From Dyadobacter sp. UC 10 (lineage in GTDB: Bacteria; Bacteroidota; Bacteroidia; Cytophagales; Spirosomataceae): a stretch of 64,000 nucleotides of DNA. The first letter of the stretch is position 1. Every line of letters begins with the position of its first letter. Shown in pieces: positions 1 through 9,247 of this stretch. The stretch is from the NCBI RefSeq assembly GCF_008369915.1, contig NZ_VSRN01000001.1:1488001-1552000 (forward strand), given 5' to 3'. A model generated the notes under the pieces. That model did not search any database. It saw only the letters and a list, made by a program, of their open reading frames with translations, and had not been told where the DNA came from. The position numbers and the translations under genes are program-made.

Positions 1-2102
1 TATAATCTCGCCGACTCCCCAGCTCCTCCACCTGCAAAAACATCTTCTAACCCATCACCATTGATATCGCCTTTTACCAAGCATGGTCCCGAGAACGAAA
101 TCGGATTGATCAGCAGCGGCTGCCTTTTGAAATCGTTGGTCTGGCTGGCTGCGCTTTTGAATGCAATCGGAGAAGTGGCCGGAATATAAATTGGAGTAAT
201 ATTGATTGGTGCCTGTTTCGCCGGTTTAGCATTGGTCTCGTGCAATACCAGCTGCTGGTTAATTTTTGGCGCCGGGAGTTTTTGCTGCTTCCCGCTTAGC
301 CAGGTAACGGTGAGCGAATCAATGCTTGTTTCTTTCCCCAAACCAAAATGCAGGATCGGCGAAACGCTCGATTGGTAGCCCCGGGTCGGCATTTGTTCCA
401 GGTACTGTTTCTGGCCTTTCTGGTAAATAGTAACCTTGGCACCAGCGCCGAAAGTATTCTTTCCTTCGCCTTCGAGTTTAATTTTTAAGAAATTGTTTTT
501 CAGCAGCTTATCACCATCATTTTGATAAATAAAAGCCGGCTTGTTGATATTGTTAACGATCAGGTCCAAATCTCCGTCGTTGTCCAGGTCTGCATAAGCC
601 GCCCCGCCGCTATTGGAAACTTCACCTAGCCCCCAGCTGTCAGCGACATTTGTAAATGTCAGATTCTTCCTGTTATTAAACAGGTAATTTTTCATATTGG
701 AAGAAGGCATCTGGTAAACCATTTGAAGCACATCTTCCCTTTTTACCTGCCCCTCGATCCGCTTTAAATGGTCGCCCATGAATTTGACAAAATCCATATT
801 GGTGAAGTCGCGGAGGTTGCCATTGGTGATAAAAAGGTCCTTCCACCCGTCATTATCATAGTCTGCAAAAAGCGACGCCCAGCTCCAATCGGTATTGGAA
901 ACCCCTGCCAGCTGGCCTATTTCCGAAAACACCGGAACCTTCGAACCTCTTGCTGCCCCCTCATTGAGTTGCAGCATATTGCGCATATACTGGTGGTGAA
1001 AACCAACTTTTACATTAAAATCAAACAGCTCATAATTGTCAAGACCAGCGAGGAGCTTTTGCCTTCTGTTATCCTCCGGCAGCATATCGAGCGTGAAAAT
1101 ATCCGGCAGCCCGTCGTTGTTAAAATCGGCAATATCGTTCCCCATTGAAGAATGTGAAGTGTGGCCGATACCTTCGCCGATCACATCCGTAAAAGTGCCG
1201 TTTCGGTTATTGATATATAGAAAATCAGGGACTGAGTAATCGTTGGAAATATACATATCCTGCCAGCCATCCTGATTTATATCTGCAATTCCAATCCCCA
1301 ACCCATAAGTCAGCGGCGAACTATGAATGCCGGCTTGTTTGGTAACATCATTAAAGACAGGCTCACTCCCTTTCTGATCGTTCCGAAATAGCCTTACTCC
1401 CGTAACCGGGTCGTCCTTGCGCAAAATGTCGGCAGTACTGGCTTCGTCGAGGATTGGCAGCGACTTGGGGTTGTGGTTCAGCAGGAACATATCCAGATCA
1501 CCATCTTTGTCAAAATCAAAAAAAGCGGCCTGGGTACTGTTGCTCGGATCGCCCAGACCATATTCAACCGCCTTTTCTTCAAACTGAGGTATTCCGTTGG
1601 CATTGTTTCCCTTATTGATAAAAAGCTGGTTGCGCAAACTTTCCGGGGATACATTCCCGGAGTAGCAAACATAAATATCCAGTTTCCCATCACCATTTAC
1701 ATCCGCCATCGTGACACCCGTTTTCCACGGTTTTTCTCTTCCTCCCACTGCCGATTGTGCCGTAACATCTTCAAAGACCATATTCCCTTTATTGATATAC
1801 AGCTTATTAGAAACCATATTGCCTGTGAAATAAATATCATCAAGTCCGTCGCCATTCACATCGCCCGCTGCAACCCCGCCTCCGTTATAAAAGTACTCGT
1901 ACATCAATACGTTGGTATTCAAACCCTCCGTAAGTGTATTCGCAAAGTCGATCTTGGTCTTTTCAGGGGCCAGCAGCGTGAATAGGGGTGGGCCAGCATT
2001 ACCCTTCGGCTTTTCCGTCTCCGCGTCTTTGCCGCAGGAAGCAAGCGTCAATCCGAATAATAATGTCAAAATTCCCGATTTCCAGGATTTGGCGCTCTTC
2101 AT
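1..2102 (-). CDS. FG-GAP/VCBS repeat lipoprotein with ASPIC/UnbV domain (CRTAC1-like), C-terminus cut by window edge
   Basis: An open frame runs from the ATG at 2102 to the left edge without a stop, so about 700 codons are visible and the end is missing. The N-terminus is a lipoprotein signal with lipobox LASC and lipidation at Cys23. At least eight calcium-loop repeats follow, for example DVNGDGLDDIYF, DFDKDGDLDMFLLNH and DINQDGWQDMYISND, as in FG-GAP/VCBS beta-propellers. An ASPIC/UnbV-type segment lies at about residues 535-610 (GAGAKVTIYQKGQ, then HFGLG), after which the repeats resume. Proteins of this kind are outer-membrane-anchored, often lie beside SusCD pairs in Bacteroidota, and are presumed to bind ligands at the surface. 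The exact function is unknown. A terminator separates it from susD upstream. Confidence 0.85.
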   Translation of the reverse strand, partial: MKSAKSWKSGILTLLFGLTLASCGKDAETEKPKGNAGPPLFTLLAPEKTKIDFANTLTEGLNTNVLMYEYFYNGGGVAAGDVNGDGLDDIYFTGNMVSNKLYINKGNMVFEDVTAQSAVGGREKPWKTGVTMADVNGDGKLDIYVCYSGNVSPESLRNQLFINKGNNANGIPQFEEKAVEYGLGDPSNSTQAAFFDFDKDGDLDMFLLNHNPKSLPILDEASTADILRKDDPVTGVRLFRNDQKGSEPVFNDVTKQAGIHSSPLTYGLGIGIADINQDGWQDMYISNDYSVPDFLYINNRNGTFTDVIGEGIGHTSHSSMGNDIADFNNDGLPDIFTLDMLPEDNRRQKLLAGLDNYELFDFNVKVGFHHQYMRNMLQLNEGAARGSKVPVFSEIGQLAGVSNTDWSWASLFADYDNDGWKDLFITNGNLRDFTNMDFVKFMGDHLKRIEGQVKREDVLQMVYQMPSSNMKNYLFNNRKNLTFTNVADSWGLGEVSNSGGAAYADLDNDGDLDLIVNNINKPAFIYQNDGDKLLKNNFLKIKLEGEGKNTFGAGAKVTIYQKGQKQYLEQMPTRGYQSSVSPILHFGLGKETSIDSLTVTWLSGKQQKLPAPKINQQLVLHETNAKPAKQAPINITPIYIPATSPIAFKSAASQTNDFKRQPLLINPISFSGPCLVKGDINGDGLEDVFAGGGAGESARL

Positions 2103-2129
2103 AACAGCGAACGAGGATTTAAGTAGGGA

Positions 2130-2172
2130 TAGAAAAAAGAAACTATGTCTCCTTCTCGAAGACATAGTTTCT
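2130..2172 (-). terminator. Rho-independent terminator after susD
   Basis: A perfect 13-bp stem (2138-2150 with 2160-2172, core AACTATGTCT) closes a 9-nt loop and is followed on the minus strand by a T-rich run. It lies 24 nt past the susD stop and 35 nt before the ASPIC protein start. The susCD transcript should therefore end here or be reduced before the next gene. Confidence 0.75.
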
Positions 2173-2196
2173 GTAAAAATAATCATAAAACGCTAA

Positions 2197-4077
2197 CTAT
2201 TTGTCGTAGCCCGGGTTTTGTAACAGCGAGGCATTACGGTTGATCTCATCGCGGCTGAACGGACGGAAATACATTTTGTCCACCCACTTGCGGTTTTCAT
2301 GTGACTTTTCCTCTACCGGGGTGTAGGTATAGTCATAAACTGTTGGATCATAGCGATATGGCTCTTTCATCGACTTACCTGGCTTGAATTTGCCGATTAC
2401 ATTGATGTACTGAAGTGGTCTTCCCAATGTTGACTCTGCGATCATCCAGCGACGTGCGTCATGGTAGCGATGCTCCTCGTAAGCCATTTCAATTCGTTTT
2501 TCATGACGGTAAGCATCTTTCAAAGCGGCTCCCGTTACTTTCAACGCAGGCATACCGGCGCGGAAGCGGATCTTGTTCAGCCATTCCAGCGCAACCGCAT
2601 CCTGGCCCAGTTCGATACTTGCTTCTATGTAATTGAACACGTTTTCAGTCACCCGAATAAATGGCCAGGGAATGTTCTGACGGTCGGTATTGTCGTAAAG
2701 ACCTGGATTCGGATCGATGAACTTACGCATGTAATATCCGGTGCGGCTACCGTTCCAGTCTTCGATTGAGCTGCTTCTGGTATCCAATCCTTTGCGGTTG
2801 ATCAATGCACCTTTGTCATCAAGCAGGTCATAAGCACCGGTTTGAATTTGGTTAGCAGGATCTTTCGCATCGGAAGGACGAGGTTTCCAGGGTGCACCAT
2901 CGTACATAATGGTTGCATACAGACGAGGATCACGGTTGGCATAAGGATTTGCTTTGTGAACTGGGTTTGTCCACGCAAACGGGGTTCCGTCCATCATTTG
3001 ATAGTCATCCACCAAAAGGCCGATCGGTGTATTACCCGCCCAGTTATGGTATCCGTTCGGACCGTTGTTAAGACCCGTCTGACGCGCACCCTCGTTCATA
3101 CTTGCCGAAAAGTAGCGCCCGAAAACGATTTCACTGGCAGCGCTTCCGTCGAGTGACTTGTCTGCACTCGCACCCGCCATTGCCATAGAGATGTAGTTCA
3201 GCTTACCTTGTTCCGGAGTTGCCGGGGCTGTCAGGTTCAGCTTGAAACCGGCGCCGACAGTCGCGTCGAGCGCTGCTTTCGCTGCCGTCTGAGCAGCCTG
3301 CCAGCGCGCCTTGCGGTCGCCGGAAGTATAGCCCAGAAACTCGGGTTTGGCAAAGTCTGCAATCACACTCGACTTCGCTTTGGCAGTTGGGATATCGTGC
3401 AGGTCGCTTGCAGCGTAAAGAAGCACGCGGGCTTTCAGCGAAAGCGCGGCAGCTTTGGTTGCGCGGCCTTTTGCCATCGCTTTTCCGTCAAGAAGCAATG
3501 CGGCACTATCACAGTCATTCACGATCTGCTTGATACATTCATCGAACGTAGCGCGCTCGACTGAATAATCTTCATTCAGCTTGTATACTTTGCTGATGAT
3601 AGGTACTGAACCATAGTAACGCACCAGCTGCTGGTAATAGTAAGCTCTCAGGAAGTATGCCTCTCCCATCAATCTCGCTTTCAGCACTTCGTCGGTGAAA
3701 GTGGCAATTGGCAGGTTGTTCAGGGCGATATTCGCATTCCGGATCTGCGTGTACATCTGGCCCCATCCATACGTTGCGTCAACCCAGCCCAGGTTAGAAG
3801 GACTCAAACTACCTTCCGTGATTGTATTGATGTTACGGCCCGTGTGGGTGAAAACAGCTTCGTCAGTCAGCGAAGCAAGCATTTGCTCGCTGAAACCGCC
3901 TTGCTGAAGTCCCTGGTAGCCGCCTGTTACAAAACCTTCCGCGAGCGCACCTTCCTTCCAAACTTCTTCAGTCGGGATTTCCGTAGGCGGCGTCACATCC
4001 AGAAAATCCGTATCGCAGGACGAAAGTCCTCCACCCAGCAGGGTGATAAGCAATAGACTTTTATATCTCAATTTCAT
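2197..4077 (-). CDS. SusD/RagB family nutrient-binding outer-membrane lipoprotein
   Basis: 626 aa. The start at 4077 is chosen because it gives a clean lipoprotein signal (MKLRYKSLLLITLLGG, lipobox LSSC, Cys21). A longer in-frame extension upstream would run back into susC. The segment after Cys21 (DTDFLDVTPPTEIP) is typical of SusD N-termini. The TPR-like half (AYFLRAYYYQQLVRYYG) and the C-terminal YEEHRYHDARRW region match the SusD/RagB family. The protein would cap the SusC barrel and capture an oligomeric ligand at the cell surface. It starts 11 nt after the susC stop, so the two are co-transcribed. The substrate cannot be read from the sequence, and no glycosidase lies directly beside the pair. 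Confidence 0.93.
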   Translation of the reverse strand: MKLRYKSLLLITLLGGGLSSCDTDFLDVTPPTEIPTEEVWKEGALAEGFVTGGYQGLQQGGFSEQMLASLTDEAVFTHTGRNINTITEGSLSPSNLGWVDATYGWGQMYTQIRNANIALNNLPIATFTDEVLKARLMGEAYFLRAYYYQQLVRYYGSVPIISKVYKLNEDYSVERATFDECIKQIVNDCDSAALLLDGKAMAKGRATKAAALSLKARVLLYAASDLHDIPTAKAKSSVIADFAKPEFLGYTSGDRKARWQAAQTAAKAALDATVGAGFKLNLTAPATPEQGKLNYISMAMAGASADKSLDGSAASEIVFGRYFSASMNEGARQTGLNNGPNGYHNWAGNTPIGLLVDDYQMMDGTPFAWTNPVHKANPYANRDPRLYATIMYDGAPWKPRPSDAKDPANQIQTGAYDLLDDKGALINRKGLDTRSSSIEDWNGSRTGYYMRKFIDPNPGLYDNTDRQNIPWPFIRVTENVFNYIEASIELGQDAVALEWLNKIRFRAGMPALKVTGAALKDAYRHEKRIEMAYEEHRYHDARRWMIAESTLGRPLQYINVIGKFKPGKSMKEPYRYDPTVYDYTYTPVEEKSHENRKWVDKMYFRPFSRDEINRNASLLQNPGYDK

Positions 4078-4088
4078 ATTCTTATTCG

Positions 4089-7000
4089 TTAAAATGCTAG
4101 ACGTATACCTGCGCTGACAACTCTTGCTTGCGGATAGTATTGTCCGCTGTTCGTAGTTGCTTCGGGATCCCATACCTTGATCTTATCAAAAGTGAGGAGG
4201 TTTAATCCATTCACATAGATTCTCAGATTGCTCAAACCGATTTTCGAACCGATTTCTGATGGCAGGTTATACCCTACTTCGACGTTTTTCAAACGCAGGT
4301 AGTTGTTGCTCTTCAGGAAGTAGTTATTGATACCTGCCTGACCTGTGTTGGTGTAATAACGGTTATTCCGGTTGGTCAGACGTGGGTATTTGTCGGTTGG
4401 ATTGTCAATCGTCCAGCGGTGATCGAAGTCATATTTCAGATAGTTACCAATGTCGCCGGATTCTGTCAAACCTATGATTTGAAGGCCTCCTAGCGTTCCC
4501 TGGAACAACATCGAAACATCGAATTGCTTATAACCGAGGTTAACCGAAGCACCACCTGTGAACCAGGGACGCTGTACCTTTTCGGAACGGATACGGTCAT
4601 CGCCATTGATCTTCTTGTCACCGTTGATGTCTTTGAATTTCATGTCACCTGGACGCAGGTTACCTGTGATCGGGCTGTAATCGATGTCGCTATCATTGAT
4701 TTCCTGCTCGCTTTTGAATGCTCCGTCAAACTGATACACGAGGAATGACTGATACGGCATTCCGGTAGTTCTCTGATAAGAAGGTGCACCAGGCGTTTCG
4801 TCCCAGTAAGTAATTTTGTTTTTGGCATAACCACCATTTAAACTCACGGAGTAAGAAAAGTCTCCGGCATTGCCGTCATAGCTTACTTTAAATTCCCAAC
4901 CTTTGTTTTGTAGCTTACCAAGGTTTTGGGGAGGAAGTTTGCCATCGATACCAGCAGACGAAGGCGTTGAACCTGCTTTCGGGATCAGGATCTTCGAACG
5001 GTTGTTTACAAAGTAGTCAAATTCGAAGGCCAGTTTGTCGTTCAACAACGTTCCTTCGATACCGAAGTTGGTGTTGTTTGCAACCTCCCAGGTAAAGTTC
5101 GGGTTAGCTACGCGCGATTCGAGCAGGGTTTTTGCCACCTGATCGTTCATAATGTAGTTGCCAAAGCCCATAGTAGACAGGTACTGATATTCTGCAAGTG
5201 TTTCTGTTCCAAGGAAATAAGGCTCAGCACCCATTTGCCCCCATGAACCACGTAGCTTTACATTGTTCACATAACGTGAAATGCTGTTTTTCCAGAAGCC
5301 TTCTTCTGAAATACGCCATCCCGCCGATACGCCTGGGAAGAAACCGAAGCGACCGTCTTTCGGAAATACGTAGGAACCATCCACGCGCCACAGGAATTCG
5401 GCCAGGTATTTTTCTTTAAAGTTATACCCTGCACGACCATAATAGCTCAAACGGGCTCTTTTATACAAGTCGGTGTTGTTGATTGTCTGCCCGTTCAATG
5501 TGATCGAACCGGAGTTTCCGATATTCTGCTCCGGTGTACCGCCAGCAAATAGTTGGTCTACAATCGGTGAAATAAAGTAGCGGCGGAATGCGAAGAAACC
5601 ATCGGCATCCACTGTTTCACGTTGAGCACCTGCCATTACATTGAAGTTGTGACCACCAACGGATTTTTCATAAGAAACCTGTCCTGTCAGCTGAATCGAC
5701 AATTCCTGAGCGGAAGTCTCGGTCAAACGCGGATCTTTGAAAGTCGACCGTACAGTTCCCGTGAGGAGTGGTGTTACGCCATCCGCCTCATAAGTTTTCT
5801 TATCCCAGAAATATAATGTCCATGGTGTTTCGAAGTTTTTAACACGGCGCAGCTGCTTATCAAGAGCCGCCATTGTATTGATTTTCAAACCTGGCACACC
5901 TGGAACCTGGATTTCCAGACCACCGTTGGTCTGAATGTAATCCCTTTTGTCATTATTGTAACCTGTGGTATTCGTAGTGATTACGGCAGGGTTTTGCCCG
6001 TTCTCGATATCAGGACCGGGACGGCCATCAGGCCAGATCGCTATATCAGTAGGTTTACCGCGCATAAGCATACGGAAGATCGCTCCGGCACCGTTTCCTC
6101 CGCTTGGGAAGTGACGGAATTCTTCACGGAGCGTAACACCCAGGTTTGCAGTGATATACTTGTTGATCTTCGTATCCAGGTTTATACGCATATCGTATTG
6201 CTTGTAACCTGTTGCAGAGTTCACATAGTAACCATCCTGGCTGATGTGGCCGATAGAAGCAAGATACTTGATGTTCTCGCTACCACCGGTCAATTGCAGG
6301 TTATGGCGTTGCTGTGGCGCCCATTTCCGGATCACCGAGCCGTACCAATCTGTATCCGGATGAAGGAACGGAGAAGAACCGTCCCGGAATTTTTGCATAT
6401 CCTCTGGCTTGAAAACCGCATTTATCGGCGTTCCATTGTCAGTACGGGTATAAGAACCGGTTGTGTTAAATCCTTGTAACGCACCTGCCCACTGTCCAAC
6501 GGGTAGGTTGTCGTATATCTGCAATTCGTTACGGATCGTAGCATACTCAGCTGCATTCGACATTTCCGGTGTCCGCGTAGGCTGCGACACTCCCAGGTTC
6601 ATATCGTAAGAGATCATAGGTTTACCCGTTTTTCCACGCTTGGTAGTAATGAGGATAACCCCGTTACCCGCACGTGAACCATAGATCGCAGCTGCAGCAT
6701 CTTTCAGTACCGAAATACTTTCAATATCGGCAGGATTAATACGGTCGAGACCGCCAGAACGGTTAGGAACACCGTCCACAACGATTAGGGCGTTGCTGTT
6801 ACCCAGAGAGTTGGTACCACGGATACGGATAGCAGAACCATCGTATCCTGGCTCGCCACTTGCTTGTACAGCAGAAACCCCAGGAAGTCGGCCGCCTAGT
6901 GTATTCGACAAGTTGGCAGCAGGTGCCTTTTGCAGTTCTGCTCCTTTTACCGCAGTCACAGAGCCGGTCAAAGTCGCTTTTTTCGCAGTACCGTAACCTA

Positions 7001-7346
7001 CAACTACTACCTCTTCAAGTGCCTTTGTGTCGGTCGCTAAAGTAATATCAACAGAATTTTTGTTTCCAATCGCGACTTCCTGGGTCAGGTAACCGATAAA
7101 GGAAAACACGAGTGTAGCATTTCTTTCTGCATTCACAGAATAAAGCCCTTCATTATCGGTCACAGTTCCCGCGGTAGTGCCTTTCACCACAACGCTCACC
7201 CCCGGTAGTGCCTGCCCCTGCTCATCCTTGATCTTTCCCTTGATTGTGTTCTGTGCCTGGGCAACGATCACAAAGGCAAGCATAAGGCTAAGTGAAAAAA
7301 TACCGCGCGAAATGACACGAGGTATCCATTCAGTAGATAATCTCAT
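4089..7346 (-). CDS. SusC/RagA family TonB-dependent outer-membrane transporter
   Basis: 1085 aa, normal for SusC. A Sec signal ends near residue 31 (VAQA/Q). A carboxypeptidase-regulatory-like beta-sandwich follows at about residues 35-115 (GQALPGVSVVVKGTT), then the SusC hallmark EEVVVVGYGT and a plug domain with ISVLKDAAAAIYGSRAGNG. The remainder is a 22-strand-type barrel ending in the outer-membrane signature VSAGIRLAF. It imports a ligand bound by the partner SusD using TonB energy. No sigma or anti-sigma regulator pair lies upstream. The 483-nt gap to the divergent haloperoxidase-like gene must carry the promoter. Confidence 0.95.
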   Translation of the reverse strand: MRLSTEWIPRVISRGIFSLSLMLAFVIVAQAQNTIKGKIKDEQGQALPGVSVVVKGTTAGTVTDNEGLYSVNAERNATLVFSFIGYLTQEVAIGNKNSVDITLATDTKALEEVVVVGYGTAKKATLTGSVTAVKGAELQKAPAANLSNTLGGRLPGVSAVQASGEPGYDGSAIRIRGTNSLGNSNALIVVDGVPNRSGGLDRINPADIESISVLKDAAAAIYGSRAGNGVILITTKRGKTGKPMISYDMNLGVSQPTRTPEMSNAAEYATIRNELQIYDNLPVGQWAGALQGFNTTGSYTRTDNGTPINAVFKPEDMQKFRDGSSPFLHPDTDWYGSVIRKWAPQQRHNLQLTGGSENIKYLASIGHISQDGYYVNSATGYKQYDMRINLDTKINKYITANLGVTLREEFRHFPSGGNGAGAIFRMLMRGKPTDIAIWPDGRPGPDIENGQNPAVITTNTTGYNNDKRDYIQTNGGLEIQVPGVPGLKINTMAALDKQLRRVKNFETPWTLYFWDKKTYEADGVTPLLTGTVRSTFKDPRLTETSAQELSIQLTGQVSYEKSVGGHNFNVMAGAQRETVDADGFFAFRRYFISPIVDQLFAGGTPEQNIGNSGSITLNGQTINNTDLYKRARLSYYGRAGYNFKEKYLAEFLWRVDGSYVFPKDGRFGFFPGVSAGWRISEEGFWKNSISRYVNNVKLRGSWGQMGAEPYFLGTETLAEYQYLSTMGFGNYIMNDQVAKTLLESRVANPNFTWEVANNTNFGIEGTLLNDKLAFEFDYFVNNRSKILIPKAGSTPSSAGIDGKLPPQNLGKLQNKGWEFKVSYDGNAGDFSYSVSLNGGYAKNKITYWDETPGAPSYQRTTGMPYQSFLVYQFDGAFKSEQEINDSDIDYSPITGNLRPGDMKFKDINGDKKINGDDRIRSEKVQRPWFTGGASVNLGYKQFDVSMLFQGTLGGLQIIGLTESGDIGNYLKYDFDHRWTIDNPTDKYPRLTNRNNRYYTNTGQAGINNYFLKSNNYLRLKNVEVGYNLPSEIGSKIGLSNLRIYVNGLNLLTFDKIKVWDPEATTNSGQYYPQARVVSAGIRLAF

Positions 7347-7829
7347 AGATTAAAATTTAGAGTTAAAAAGTGGTATTAGAAATTGCTTAACCGTATAAGC
7401 ACGGAACGTAGAGCAAGCTTGTACTTCCATCTGTGGGAAGTCAGTCTACAAACAGGAAAGATTTGTTCGGAAAGTTTTTACATAAGCTTTTGTTAGGGTG
7501 ATTGGAACGTTGACTGGATATCGGAGGGTGTAATTCTAACACAATTCAATCCGCATCTCTAGAAACGCTAGGATAAGTACAAATCGAAATGTTTTACCCG
7601 TCTGATTGTACAAAAAGATATTAAATATTTAACAAAAAAAAGCATTCTTGATATCAGAATATAATTTATTGAAATAATAACAACAAAATCATTATATCGC
7701 TCGAAAATAGGCATTTTGTAATATATAAGTTACAATTATTCTCTCTATTGTCCAGAATTGCGAACCATATCTGGATTGTTTATATTCGTAGTTATATTGT
7801 TGAATGTCTTTCCTCACCCATTTTGTATA
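7347..7829. other. AT-rich intergenic region between divergent susC and haloperoxidase-like genes
   Basis: 483 nt with no convincing coding frame. The half next to the haloperoxidase gene (about 7580-7750) is strongly AT-rich. No exact TAnnTTTG element was found in either direction. The region presumably holds both promoters and a long 5' leader for susC. No riboswitch or strong hairpin was recognised. Confidence 0.5.
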
Positions 7830-9179
7830 ATGAGATTTCGCTTACTCTCCCTGGTCATCATCACCTTTTGTTACGGTTGCAAAAAGGAGCTTTCGCCCGC
7901 TGAATACAATGCCAAAGCCGCAGACCCTGAACTTTTTCACGAAACTGCTACGTACCTTACCGACGTAATTATTCATGATATTTTCAAGCCGCCGGTAGCT
8001 AGTCGCATTTACAGCTATTCTTTTCTCGCTGCGTATGAGGCACTTGTGCCTCAGCACCCGGAATACCAGTCGCTTGGTGCCCAGCTGGTGAAATTTACAG
8101 CTCCCCCCCAACCCGATTCTTCCCTCCAATATTGTTTTCCGCTTGCCAGTATCAAGGCATTCACCACTGTTGCCCGCACACTGACGTTCTCCGGTGACAT
8201 GTGGGATAAATACGAAAAAGGACTTTTTGAAAAATACCAGAACATGGGGATTCCTCAGGAAGTATACGAACGGTCACTAACATACGGAGATTCGGTTGCA
8301 AAGCATGTTCTGGCTTATTCCGGGAAGGACAACTACAAGGAGATCCGGGGTTACAGATATACAGTTACCCACGCACCCGGTACCTGGGTACCCACGCCGC
8401 CCGCGTACGCTGATGCGTGCGAACCCATGTGGAATACCGTGCGGACCTTTACCCTCGATTCTATCACACAATTCCGTTGCCCGCCGCCGGCTAAATATGA
8501 TCTGGATAAAAACAGCAAGTTTATGAAGCTTGCGATGGAAGTCTACAACACAGGTAAAACCTTGACGGAAGATCAAAAGGCGTCTGCGTACTTTTGGGAC
8601 GATAATGCGTTTGTAACAAATGTTGTCGGCCATGCTATGTTTGCCAACAAAAAGATGACGCCGGCAGGCCACTGGCTTGCGATCGTCAGAACAGTTGCAA
8701 CGGATAAGAAACTGGATTTAATGCGTTCTACCGAGGCTTACACATTGAGTGCATTGTCACTGTTTGACGCGTTTTCGGCATGCTGGGATGAAAAATACCG
8801 AACTGTCAGGATCAGGCCGGAAACCGTGATCAATAACAACTGGGACCCAAACTGGCGACCATTTCTGGAAACCCCCGCTTTTCCGGAATATGTCAGCGGC
8901 CACAGCACCATTTCGGCTGCCTGCGGTGTTGTTCTGACAAATCTGGTAGGCGATAACGTAGCTTTTACAGACTCCACGGAACATAAATACGGACATGGTG
9001 TAAAATCTTTCAGTTCGTTTAAAGAAGCATATTGGGACGCTTCCATGAGCCGGGTTTACGGTGGCATTCATTTCCGCGACGGTGTTGAAGAAGGTACTTA
9101 TCTGGGCGAAAAAATTGGCGCGAATGTGTGGAAACGTGCCGTCACAAAAAAGGACCGGCATGCAATCGCCAGCAATTAG
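7830..9179 (+). CDS. Vanadium-dependent haloperoxidase / PAP2-family lipoprotein
   Basis: 449 aa from the ATG at 7830. A farther-upstream start would be TTG and would spoil the signal. The N-terminus is a lipoprotein signal with Cys17 (FCYGC). The C-terminal half has the acid-phosphatase/haloperoxidase anion pocket: KYRTVRIRPETV, then YVSGHSTISAACG, then SRVYGGIHFRDG. These supply the Lys/Arg, Ser-Gly-His and Arg-His residues that bind vanadate or phosphate. The all-helical layout and length match bacterial VHPO-like proteins. Whether it halogenates or acts as a phosphatase cannot be told. Such genes often occur near FG-GAP/ASPIC and SusCD genes in this phylum, as here. Confidence 0.82.
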   Translation: MRFRLLSLVIITFCYGCKKELSPAEYNAKAADPELFHETATYLTDVIIHDIFKPPVASRIYSYSFLAAYEALVPQHPEYQSLGAQLVKFTAPPQPDSSLQYCFPLASIKAFTTVARTLTFSGDMWDKYEKGLFEKYQNMGIPQEVYERSLTYGDSVAKHVLAYSGKDNYKEIRGYRYTVTHAPGTWVPTPPAYADACEPMWNTVRTFTLDSITQFRCPPPAKYDLDKNSKFMKLAMEVYNTGKTLTEDQKASAYFWDDNAFVTNVVGHAMFANKKMTPAGHWLAIVRTVATDKKLDLMRSTEAYTLSALSLFDAFSACWDEKYRTVRIRPETVINNNWDPNWRPFLETPAFPEYVSGHSTISAACGVVLTNLVGDNVAFTDSTEHKYGHGVKSFSSFKEAYWDASMSRVYGGIHFRDGVEEGTYLGEKIGANVWKRAVTKKDRHAIASN

Positions 9180-9247
9180 TTGCGGACGGCTAGTTGCGGA
9201 CGGCCAGTTGCGGACGGCCAGTTGCGGACGGCCAGTTGCGGACGGCT
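9178..9247. repeat. Five tandem copies of a 14-bp unit filling the gap between two convergent stop codons
   Basis: The unit AGTTGCGGACGGC(C/T) occurs five times without spacers (9178-9191, 9192-9205, 9206-9219, 9220-9233, 9234-9247). The first copy starts inside the haloperoxidase stop codon and the last ends inside the nadB stop codon, so the array fills the whole convergent gap. Only the last base of the unit varies. Confidence 0.9.

Noticed and set aside
5994..6479. 161-codon plus-strand open frame inside susC
   Set aside because: It is antisense within a well-supported SusC gene and has no signal or motif.
9178..9247. Possible CRISPR array
   Set aside because: The units are only 14 bp and abut directly without spacers, and no cas gene is near. 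It is a simple tandem repeat.
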